A stretch of DNA of 64,000 nt from contig NW_026262701.1 in the NCBI RefSeq assembly GCF_021869535.1, positions 50,595,278 to 50,659,277 of the forward strand, read 5' to 3'. Positions 46,905 through 57,699 of the stretch are shown here, piece by piece. A program made the translations under genes and the position numbers. The DNA is from Mytilus californianus. Lineage: Eukaryota > Mollusca > Bivalvia > Mytilida > Mytilidae. The notes below the pieces were generated by a model. It made no database searches, was not told where the DNA came from, and worked only from the letters and a program-made list of their open reading frames with translations. Position 1 is the first letter of the stretch. Each line of letters opens with the position of its first letter.

Positions 46905-47450
46905 AAAGAGAGGCGAAAGATACCAAAGGGACATTCAAACTCATAAGTCGAAAATAAACTGACAACGTTATGGCTAAAAAAGAAAAAGACTGTGCAACAC
47001 GAACCCCTCCAAAAACTGGGGGTGATATCAGGTGTTCCAGAAGGGTAAGCAGATCATGCTCAACATGTGGCATCCGTCGTGTTGCTCATGTTAGTACAAA
47101 TTCGGTGGGTCACATTCGGGAAAAAGGGGAAAGGATTGTAGTTACGACAATTGAAAAATATCAGTTATCATCTGTGAAACAGATACCGTATAGCGGGTTA
47201 TTTTCGCGGGGTGTAAATTTTCGCTTATTTTCGCGGATAGAAGAAAATCGCCAAAATAAATTCCGCCAATTTAAAAGTGCACATGCAATGGTATTGATAA
47301 AAGTTTTGAATCCGTTAAAATAATAACCGTCAAAATAATTTGTATATCTTATTCAATTAAAATCGCGAAATTTTACACCCGCGAAAATAACACGCTATAC
47401 GGTATTACATAACGGTCAACCAACTCGTTATAGTGTCTGTAAAATTGATT
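46905..47450 (+). repeat. dispersed repeat split by a MITE
   Basis: Contains aagagaggcgaaagatacca, cagaagggtaagcagatcat and atctgtgaaacag, which belong to dispersed repeats seen at 15,420-15,660 and 3,074-3,285. The MITE at 47,184-47,404 interrupts it. Confidence 0.6.
47184..47404. mobile_element. 221-bp MITE with about 40-bp TIRs and TA flanks
   Basis: Starts TACCGTATAGCGGGTTATTT and ends with the reverse of TACCGTATAGCGTGTTATTT. The TIRs continue through TTCGCGGGTGTAAA. TA at both ends fits Tc1/mariner-type insertion. No coding capacity. Confidence 0.75.
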
Positions 47451-48023
47451 GGTTTAAAAGCTTCCTTCTGAGCAGCAACCCTCTATCAAGGAAATCATGA
47501 TAGGAAATAGATGCCCTGCTTGACATCGCTGTTTTAAACTATCACAGAATTTAAGTAACGTGAAGAACTTTTGTATCTCCTATTTTATCGCTTTGCTTGA
47601 ATGATTGGTAGGTTTTAAATTTGACATAACATGGACTTTGTCACATCTGTACACTTCAGCAAAAGTTTGTATCAGCTTCTCCATCCATCTTAACCCATAG
47701 TCAGATTTAAGAAATCTTCAACATATAATGTCATTGTGCACCTCCTTTTATATCAGAATTATTTTCAGGAGCTCCCTTCACTATTTGTTGACTTTGCATG
47801 GGAAGAAGTATGATTTTGTGAGCATTGTTCGCAGTTTTTATGTAGAGAAGTATGTATATAATTTCATGACTTTGGTGTATTATACAAACAAACCATTAAA
47901 CAAACTTTATATGTGAAAATATGTGTAGTGTTGAATATCAGCAATAAACATTTCATGGAACATGTTGTATACAGCCTTACATAAGTATGAACTATAATAA
48001 TTTTGAACCATTTGCAAACGAAC

Positions 48024-49032
48024 CTCTTTGATTTCTCTTTGAGTTTCAGAGATTTCCTTTTCTGCTTGGATGTCTCTCAAGAGAACTGTTTGGTACTTGA
48101 TTAATAACGTTTCATCTAAAGGCCTTTGTCTGAGATCTTCTATTGTCTGTCTTGCTTCTGTTTCTTTCTGGCACATAGCGGCTATCTGTATAAGAGATTT
48201 CTCGGTTTCCAACATATATATTTTGTAATCTTGATTTGTCATTTTTGCTTCAGCAACATGGCCATACATTTTGTTTCTAATTTTTACTAGGATACTGACT
48301 GCTTTTTTTAAAGGACATATATTCGGAAGCAAAATATCGGCGACAAGGTCATCAATATTTCTAACACTTATTCCATTCGTCGCTTCTACTGCACAAATAG
48401 TTGACCTTGTTGATGAACTAACGCAGCTAGAGCACAGCTGTGCTGTTTTACCGAATAAATGTGTAAAATTACTTTGCGTCAGTTGTTCTACCGGAAAGGT
48501 GTATCCACAGTGACATTGACAGCAGAAATTGTTATAACCGAAAACTAAATGATAAATATCATGCTTATTTGTATTGAGAAATTCTTCGAACGACAGACTC
48601 GGTTGGGTTAAACAGCAGTCCCAGAAAACATCAGTACAAAAACGTATTAGAAGACATTTTGCTAAAGTCATATCCAAGACCCGTGCAGTAATTCCAATTT
48701 CCTGTCTTTGCTTTGCTACAGCAAAATTCTGCGTTTCGTGCATGGTTATGGCGTGGCATTTTCGGTCCGTGTTTGTCGAACAATACATCTAGCTGTGAGG
48801 CATTTAGAACACGATAATATGGTAGAATATAATTAGATGAACATTGACAACGACACCGGTATCTATTGTAGCAGAGATGGTATATATCATGCTGGTTCTG
48901 GTTTAGAAATTCCTCAAAAGATAAATTCTTCTTCATGAGATGTAATTCTAAAAGATCCGTGAAAGACTTTTTCGTGTGATCCATCATTAATGTTGAAAAC
49001 CGGTAAAAATTCTCTCTTTCTTGTTGTGCCAT
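48024..49032 (-). pseudogene. exon 1: HEPN (DZIP3-like) domain, one frameshift
   Basis: ATG at 49,030-49,032 follows a good acceptor (cttttctctttcgttgacag), so a 5' UTR exon lies upstream. The N-terminal part has two related Cys-rich segments: LSFEEFLNQNQHDIYHLCYN with CRCQC, and LSFEEFLNTNKHDIYHLVFG with CCQCHC. The C-terminal part has LLPNICPLKKAVSILVKIRN and then KMYGH, giving the HEPN signature R-N-x4-H that in active members cleaves RNA. A helix (KEISETQREIKE) leads to the donor at 48,023. The two halves are in different frames; one extra base at 48,697-48,702 (aattt) separates them. The DZIP3-like HEPN label is from memory. Confidence 0.7.
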
Positions 49033-52000
49033 TATAAACTGTCAACGAAAGAGAAAAGATATACAATTAGTACTGAAAGACTGGTTATGTGCTGAAATAA
49101 TATTTATATGTATAATGTTTTAGATATCAAAAAAAAGTTTTTATTGTTGTTCATTATCTTTAAATCACAAAAAGACCTTCAACAGCTCAAACTAAACTAC
49201 AAATTGAAGAAAAACCTTACCTCAGTGCTTATATACATATATTGTAATATTGAAACACTCAGGTTTTTTAGTATTTGACTGAGTGTGAATTCGCATTACG
49301 GATGATGCATGCTTAGCAAGAGACGCATACCCTGTCGAAGCAACCGGTCTCGCTCCGTTTAATGATCATGCGATTCCCTTAGGTTTTGTTTGTATATTCC
49401 TATTGGAATTACGACATTTTAATATCTGTTAAGAATGATTGTCTATAACGTACAGTCGTAAATCGTATTCATTCCTCTGGGTGGTAAATAACCTTCAATA
49501 TACCAATTAGTTGTTTGTCTTATTTGTAATTCGTCAACTGCCAAAAGACAAAAATGGGAACGTAAGTAATACTCAGAAATTATTATTTGTCAACAGATTT
49601 CAAGTGAAAAAGTCAAATAATTAGTCTTGCCAGTTTTCGTTTAAAACGAAAAATGTATGTTTGATCCAGAAATCTGAATATTCATAGGCGAAATAGGGTA
49701 CATTTTGTTTTAGCCATCTTATGTAACGTTAAGACTTTATTAGTTGCTTTAGAAAATTTTAATAGACACAATTATAATTTATGTATTTTGATCAAATTCG
49801 ATAACTTTAAGGCCAACATGGACGTAAAACATAGTTAGACATATTCCCTTGTTCCAATACCTGTTGCAGATATTACTTCACGATTGATTTAAAAAAAAAT
49901 GAAGATCGCAGTATTTAATAAATTTTATGTTGAATATTTTTAGAATGGAACAAAAGAAAATAAAAAAACTAGTAAAGATAACGAATTATTCAAAGTCATT
50001 TCGAAAATTGTTAAAAAAAATAACTTGTTACAGAGCGTAATAGGAACGTTTCAGTTCATTTGCATATTTATGTTAAGAAATCTCATATTAGTAAATCATC
50101 GAATCACGTACATAGCAATGTGGATCAAAAAGTTATTTCAACAAAATTAATCATAAATTGTGTTAGCTATAGGATTTCGATTAAAAGTTTAAGTGTCTTA
50201 CCTTTTTACTACTCAATATATCATATCTTCGTTAAAAGCTTTGATTTTCAGTAGAATTATTAACCTTTAATAGTTTCAAATTTGTTATTGTCCTAAAATG
50301 GATTCAAATAACTTGGAAAATACAGTTTTTTCACTAACAAAGACGAGTTGACATAGATTCATCACGTGAATCTGACGAGGATACAATCTTGAAATATCTT
50401 GAATGACACAAGACATAGAATAATCTTTAAATATGTATAACATTCATAAAATAAATTTACATTTATCTGTCGTATAACTTTAATTTTATTATCTATTTTT
50501 TGTCTCCAATTTCGGTTTTCCGATTTTTCTGTTACTACACATATCATATATTGTTTCGTATGTGTTTTAAATATTCTTTATACGAGTCACTTTATCTTAA
50601 TTACTAAATTTAAAGACATTTATTTTTTTATTGGTTGCAACTTTTACGAAACTACAAAATGGCATTAAGTATTTTAAAACACTAGTGTTTTGTTATACTA
50701 TGTACTTCTTAAATTTATATACAGATTTTTTATTAAATATTCAAAATTGTTTGAAAAATTTGTAGAATCCGGAGCCAACAACAACGCACCGTAAGGTACA
50801 TAAAAGAAATAAAATAGAAAAATATTAAGACAACATTCTTACATGAAATTGATCTTAGTCTTCTTATATTGCCGGTTCATGACAAACGCAACAAAGCAAT
50901 TGAATTAAAAGAAAAAAAGTTCACCAAATTGTACTTAATTCAACATTATTAATTATCGGTTGAACATGCGAATTTGTTTATAAAATTTTAAAATTGAATG
51001 TTCAGATTCGGATATTGAATATAGCAATTCAAATCTGCATGTTGAAGTTGAAATCAAAATAGGAATGTTTTATAACATTGAAACCGAAATATATCCTATG
51101 ACAATAACATGACAGACTTATCCCATTTGAATTGGGTTTCGGTGGATGGAGGTCTAAATTGAATACCCTAAAATTATATATTTTTTTATATATAAAACAC
51201 AAAAAAACAAAGTTAACTGCTTTGTAAAATACTGCGAAACACAAAAAAAAAAACCTGTTTTTTTTTATATTAATGTCGAACATAATGACACGAGCTCGAG
51301 GTCATTCACTTTGTCTGAGACAAGTACATGTACAAAACCCAATTACCTGACCATGAGATTTGTTTTACAACTTGACCGAGGGTCAGTGCAGTACAACAAA
51401 AACAAATTACCGAAGGTTATTTTGTAAAACTGGTCCTATAGGTAAGGGATGACATATAAATATATTCATGTACAATGATATGCAAAGGGGATGATCTTAG
51501 GTCATTGTGTTATACTAATTCTATACAAAAGAGGAACATTAACTGAAATAACTTTATAATACTAGTTTTGTACAAAGTAATAAAAGGAGATGACCGTTGG
51601 TCATTGTGTTCAATATTGTTATTGTCTACAAAGGGTGTTCTGGGCTTGTTTTCTGAACATATAGGCAAACGGGTTCTATTATGCAAAGGTGAGTTACCTT
51701 GCTTTTGTGCGTTTTATAAATGTATCTTAATATATATTTCTAATTATAAAAATTTCAGACAATTTATTTTAAATTTGTTTGTTTTTCAACCGCCTCCCCC
51801 TAACCCCGATTCGATTGTATAAGTCCTGTTTTGTTAATGTGTGACATTTTGTTTCATATTCCTGATGATCACTTGAATATTGACGGTTAACAAACGAAAG
51901 TGAAAGTATCATGCACATATAGTCTATAGAGCATTTCTCTATGACATAGACATTTTCTGCGGTAAAGATCTAAGGTCATGGATGTCTTTATGTCGATTAT

Positions 52001-52505
52001 TAGAGAACGTTTGTGCGTAAGCAGAACCGCGCCTTATTAAAACATGTTGCAATAATATCATAATTAAGTATTGGTTCAGTTTTCATACGTTTTACAAATA
52101 CAGATTTTCATACAAAAAGAAATACAAGATTCAGAAATAGGAAAAAGTTAAATAAAATTCATAACAAAAGATTTCCAAACTTACATTTATCATAAGTCCA
52201 CATTCGCCCTTGTTATGATCCTTGATCCGTCTTTTTTTTACATTAAATAACCTCGAACGTTTAGGTTCTTTTTTGTCTAGACAAAATGATAATCACGTGT
52301 TTGAAATAGTGTATTGAATTTAAATACTGTTTCTTTCTTACGGTAGTTCATTTTGGACAATTTGGAAAAAATAAATTCAATTAGTTTTTACGAATTTTAG
52401 AATTCGTGATAATGGATTATATTTCTTTTTGAATATCAAATTAACAGATAAATGAATCCCAAATTAAGCAGTCCATATACTATTGTAACCGGAGAGCATC
52501 ATTCT
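49033..52505. other. intergenic or 5' region, little structure
   Basis: AT-rich. A repeat block at about 49,273-49,365 (gactgagtgtgaattcgcat) is related to about 58,870-58,920. I see no gene, and no clear promoter for the HEPN gene. Confidence 0.4.
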
Positions 52506-52509
52506 TATC

Positions 52510-52590
52510 AGAAAATCAATGTGTCTCCTCCGGGACTCGAACCCGGGACCTTTGTGTTCGAAGTCAGCACTCTAACCTACTGAGCGAAAG
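52510..52590 (-). mobile_element. tRNA-derived SINE head
   Basis: On the minus strand, an A-box-like gctcagtaggttagagtgct and a perfect B box in gggttcgagtcccgg, about 33 bases apart. The anticodon stem does not pair, so this is a SINE rather than a tRNA gene. Confidence 0.6.
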
Positions 52591-53139
52591 AAGTAGTTCC
52601 CTAGCTCAATCAATAACGACTGGCTAAGTATCTATTATTCTAGGGAAGAAATCCTGTCACATCCCCCGACCTCAGTCATCATACTATTATGACTCTCACC
52701 AAGCATACCCTGACTAGATATCTTCTATAAACACCAAGGGTTTTTAAGTTGGGCGCCAAATGTAGCGAGTAAATACAGTTATGGTATTTGGAAGGATGGT
52801 TATTCTGTTGCATGTTCTAATTACTGCTACTCTGTTGTTGTTCTTGTCAACTCCTTTTCCCTCATTGTAAAACATTAAAAGTTATATACCATGGAGTTGT
52901 TAAAGCGGCATTCTGTAATATCTTGCTCCGTGTTCCTCCTTCAGATAATAAACATGTTGTCTAATATTGTTGTTCCAATTAAAGCTGGTATGTGTTGACT
53001 ATATCTGCTATCAGGTACTAGTACTACTATCATTTCATGTTTGTTATTAGTGGTGTTGGTATTTCAAGGTATATTGACGTTAACCTCTATATATCTGGTA
53101 TAAGGTAACTTAGATCCTCCAGCGCATTCCACTTCCAAA

Positions 53140-54110
53140 ATGTTATTCAAATTTTTTAATGGTACTGTCGCTGATAATTGTTCTGTATAAAATGACTTTG
53201 TAAAGGTTGTTACGGTTTACTCTGTATCTAATAATGCTGTTATTTTTGTTACTTACCTTGGGACCTGATGTTCTTCTGTTCAAGCCTAATGCTGGTCCAT
53301 CCGCATAGGCTTCCCGTAGTTTACATGCCTTCTTGAATGATAAAATCTTACACGGCATCCTATCTGTATGTGTCCTTTACCACAACGTCTAAAAACAATT
53401 TGGTTGTGTTCCTCTCATTTCTAACGCTGTTGCATCTATAATACTTTGGTTGCAGATGTTGCTTTCTCAGTTCAGTTAACTCGTGTGTTAATTGCCGTAT
53501 CATTCCCTTAAGCTCTTCATAATCATGTGTATCTGTACCTCTGCTTTGGTGGTAGTAGTTACAGCTTTGGCTGATTGAGGTTTCAACTTCCTTGGTTGAT
53601 CATCTTTTTCCAATTGACGCAAAGCTACACTTAGTTGGTTGAAATCTTTAATGGTGTCATACTAGTATCCACTTATATTCTTTATTTTTTGTCTTAAACC
53701 TGTCCATAGCATGGGGTGTAGCATGGAATTCATTTCTTTGTAGCTGACGATGCATGCCTCAAGACTTTTCTCCAGTATATTCTGTAATATATTACTCTAT
53801 ATAGTAACATTCTCATCGCCTCGCTGTCTTGCACTGTAAAATTCTGCAGTTAGTTGTTCTTTGGTGTCTATGTTTCCATACACACTGTCCAATACATCCA
53901 CAACTTGTTTAATATATTTCTCAAATCCCTGTTGCATGACTAATCTAGCTGCTGAACCTGTTTGTGATAGTTGAATAATTGCAAATTCCTTTTGTGTCTG
54001 CTGTAAGATAAGTCCACGAGCATCATCTTAACATCACAACACCAGATGTTAAATGGCAAATCTCCATTGTTGTATCCACAAGAAAAGCATCGAACCTTTG
54101 GCGGGTGAGA
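53140..54110 (-). pseudogene. decayed gag region of an LTR-type retroelement
   Basis: Minus-strand translation gives, with stops and shifts, LILQQTQKEFAIIQLSQTGS, FEKYIKQVVDVLDSVYGNID, KEQLTAEFYSARQRGDENVT, ALRQLEKDDQPRKLKP and, near 53,380, a CCHC-like RCGKGHIQIGC. The 'vyGNi..ke.l..efY.arQr.dEnvt' pattern is that of Ty3/gypsy or PNMA-like capsid proteins. No pol gene follows in this orientation and no LTRs were identified. Confidence 0.5.
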
Positions 54111-54584
54111 AAGTAATGTAGTTGGTCTTTCTTGTGGTTTCTCTTGCTGTGGTTTCTCTTGTGGTGGTTTCTCTTGTGGTGGTTTTTCTTGTTGTGGTTA
54201 AAACTTAGAAACTGTTCCAGTCACTGCTGATGGTAGTGTCAAACTTCGCTTGATTTCTTTGTCTTGTCGGTTTCTGTTCCTTCTGTGCATTGTATGTACT
54301 TATCCATTCATTCAGTTATTTTGTATTACCTCCCTTTGGTCGAAGACATATTGATTCAAATGTCTGGAACAGCATCTTGGACTGTTCATCTTCTTTCAGC
54401 GTAGGACTGGAAGGTTGTGTATTAACGGGTAGATCGTCCCCACTAGCAATGATGAAGTCTAATGCCAAATATCGAATACCAAATGCATTGTATGCACAAA
54501 TAATCAAATGACAAGCACGTCTGAAAATAAAATACAACAATGTATAAGCTGAATAACCAGTCTTGTGTACTGACCTCAATCTGA

Positions 54585-55895
54585 TACTTTAAACTAGATG
54601 CTCTAAAGAGCCTGTGTCGCTCACCTTGGTCTATGTGCATATTAAACAAAGGACACAGATGGATTCATGACAAAACTGTGTTTTGGTGATGGTGGTGTGT
54701 TTGTAGATCTTACTTTACTGAACATTCTTGCTGCTTACAATTATCTCTATCTATAATGAACTTGGCCCAGTAGTTACAGTGAAAAATATTTTGTAAAAAT
54801 TTACAAAATTTATGAAAATTGTAAAAAATTGAATATAAAGGGCAATAACTCCTTAAGGGGTCAATCGACAATTTTGGTCATGTTGACTTATTTGTAGATC
54901 TTACTTTGCTGTACATTATTGCTGTTTACAGTTTATCATCTCTATCTATAATAATATTCAAGATAATAACCAAAAGCTGCAAAATTTTCTTAAAATTACC
55001 AATTCAGGGGCAGCAACCCAACAACGTGTTGCCTGATTGGTCTGAAAATTTCAGGGCAGATAGATCTTGACACAATGAACAATTTTATCCCATCAGATTT
55101 GTTATAAATGCTTTGGTTTCAGAGATATGAGCCAAAAACTGCATTTTACCCTATGTACTATTTTTTAGCCATGTCGGCCATCTTTGTTCGCGGGCGGGGT
55201 CATCGGACACATTTTTTAAACTAGATAACCTAATGATGATTGTGGACAAGTTTGGTTAAATGTGTCTTAGTAGTTTCAGAGGAGAAGATTTTTGTAAAAG
55301 ATTACAAAAATTTACGAAAAATGGTTAAAAATTGACTATAAAGGGCAATAACTCCTTAAGGGGTCAACCCTCCATTTTGGTCAAGTAAACTTATTTGTAG
55401 ATCTTACTTTGCTGAACATTATTGCAGTTTACAGTTTATCTCTATCTATTATCATATTCAAGATAATAACCAAAAACGGCAAAATTTCCTTAAAATTACC
55501 AATTCAGGGGCAGCAACCCAACAACGGGTTGTCCGATTCATCTGAAAATTTCAGGGCAGATAGATCTTGACCTAATAAACAATTTTACTCATGTCAGATT
55601 TACTCTAAATGCTTTGGTTTCAGAGATATAAGCCAAAATCTACATTTTACCCCTATGTTCTATTTTTAGCCATGGCGGCCATCTTGGTTGGTTGGCCGGG
55701 TCACCGGACACATTTTTTAAACTAGATACCCTAATGATGATTGTGGACAAGTTTGGTTTAATTTGGCCCAGTAGTTTCAGAGGAGAAGATTTTTGTAAAA
55801 GTTAACGACGACGGAGACGACGGACGACGACGACGACGGACGACGGACGCCAAGTGATGAGAAAAGCTCACTTGGCCCTTTGGGCCAGGTGAGCT
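54585..55895 (+). repeat. 1.3-kb composite repeat with internal tandem copies
   Basis: Starts near gctctaaagagcctgtgtcg and ends with ctcacttggccctttgggcc, a hairpin. Inside, a block of about 530 bp (gggcaataactccttaaggg, cagcaacccaacaacg, ggacacattttttaaactag) is present twice (about 54,838-55,320 and 55,340-55,800). The right end carries a GAC/GACG-rich microsatellite. Confidence 0.7.
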
Positions 55896-56639
55896 AAAAA
55901 ATAAAGTTATCAACTCGTTAACCGATAACATACGGTCTACGGTAACAAGCTCTAAAAACACGAAAAATACAAGCCTACTCTGTACCTAGGAATACATGTC
56001 GTTTACCCTAGTACTCAAGTCGCATACATGTATTCGTACTCCAATATAGACTAAGTATTTATCTGTAGATCTGGTATACTACTATAAGCCAAGTCAATAT
56101 AACTCCTAGACTCTAACCTATACTCAACATAACCTGTCCCTAGCCTTCACACGAAAGAAAACCAATTATCTGAACCTATAGATGTATAAATATTAACTGA
56201 AATTCAAAGTGACAATCAAGTATGTAAGATGTCAATTAAATTTCAACTTCTGAGACGATTTAACTTTTAAAAACAAACAAAAGGCAGAACCTGTCCCTAG
56301 CCTTCATACGAAAGAAAAGCAACTATCTGAACCTAAAGATATATAAATATTAACTGAAATTCAAAGTGACAAACAAGACGCAAAAGCCCAAATCCAAGCC
56401 ATCCAGAAAGTAGAAGTGGAATGAGTAACATTAACAGGCATTCCAGACACTGAAAGTCGCTCTTGTAAGTGCACCGATCCTTGCATATGCAGATGGTACT
56501 ATACGAGCTTCATACCAATGCTTCTGAGATGCCTTAGAAGCCGTTCTCTTCCAACAGCATCATGAAATAAAGAGTCATCAGTTACGCAAGTCGAAGACTA
56601 AACAAGGCTGAACACAACTATAAATTATTCTAAATAATA

Positions 56640-57200
56640 AGGATGTTCTTGTCCCAGGCAGAAAACCCTGGCCGTGTTAGGCGCAACTTTTTGGAAATTT
56701 TGGTCTTCGGTGCTCTTCGGCTCTGTACTTGTTTTGGCTTTCAAGCTTTTTTCATCTGAACGTCACTGGATGGTCTTGTGTGGACGAGACGCACGTCTGG
56801 CGTATTTAATTTTAAGCCTAGTACCTTTTGTTAGCTATTATTCGTGTGTTTCTTTGTCCTATATGTTCTCCAATTTATTTGTATTGTGGTCCTGTCATGT
56901 GATGTTGTCGTTTGGTGTTGTGTTTGACGTTGCCATTAAAGCGGGAGGTTTGGCATGCCACAAAACCAGGTTCAACCCACCATTTTTTTCTTAAAATGTC
57001 CTATACCAAGTTAGGAAAATGACCATTGTTATATTATAGTTCGTTTCTGTGTGTGTTACATTTTAATGTTGTGTTTTTGTTGTGTCGTTGTTCTCCTCTT
57101 ATATTTGATGCGTTTCCCTCAGTTTTAGTTTGTAACCCGGATTTGTTTTTATCTCTATCGATTTATGAGTTTTGAACAGCGGTATACTACTGTTGCCTTT
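56640..57200 (+). repeat. cluster of dispersed repeats
   Basis: A diverged copy of the 'acgtctggcg' repeat (56,690-56,830) is followed by gtggtcctgtcatgtgatgt and accaagttaggaaaatgacc, related to 26,060 and, reversed, to 25,150-25,440. The 106-codon open frame over it is an artefact. Confidence 0.6.
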
Positions 57201-57650
57201 ATCTACCCACTATGCAAGAGAGAAATTAAAATGGGCAGTAAGTGACAGGTTTCTAGACTACCTCTATAGCCTATAAAAGAATACACAGTATACACGGATA
57301 ATAATGCAGTTACATATGTATTGAAATCTAAAAAGTTACACGCTACAGGACACCTTTGGCTAGCAGGATTAGCAGCATTCACTTTTGAAATCAAGTACAG
57401 ACCTGGTAAAACCAATGCAGATGCGGGCGCACTTAGTTGCATGTTACCCATCAGCCGTGATTCTGTCCAAGCCATCTGTAATATAGCCATACCAGATGAC
57501 ATACTGGAAGATCTCGATTTATGAATCAGTGGAATTGGTACCATCTTTGACTGGAGGAAATTTCGAGCGCGGGATCCTGATATACACCGAATTGCGGAGT
57601 ACGTTAGAGAGAACACAAACCTACCAAGAAAGATACTGAACTGATTCCAC
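57200..57650 (+). pseudogene. Ty3/gypsy RT-RNase H fragment
   Basis: Two frames together give LKWAVSDRFLDYLY and then YTVYTDNNAVTYVLKSKKLH, ATGHLWLAGLAAFTFEIKYR and PGKTNADAGALS. This is the classical end of a Ty3/gypsy reverse transcriptase and RNase H (YTDNNplTYvl; f.i.Y.pGk.N.dADaLSR), with ADALSR changed to ADAGALSC. A spacer-like continuation (WRKFRARDPDIHRIAEYVRE) follows in another frame. Heavily truncated and frameshifted; no LTRs seen. Confidence 0.65.
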
Positions 57651-57699
57651 ATTTGAAGCAGTTCAACCTCTCAAATTATATAACGGAGTACTTCGTCGT

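Noticed and set aside
47907-48023. C-terminal continuation of the HEPN open frame to its stop (YFHI)
   Set aside because: Splicing at 48,023 joins in phase to the coiled-coil exon; the extra codons are more likely intron.
52510-52590. Functional tRNA gene
   Set aside because: Promoter boxes are good but the anticodon arm does not pair, and the flanks look like a SINE.
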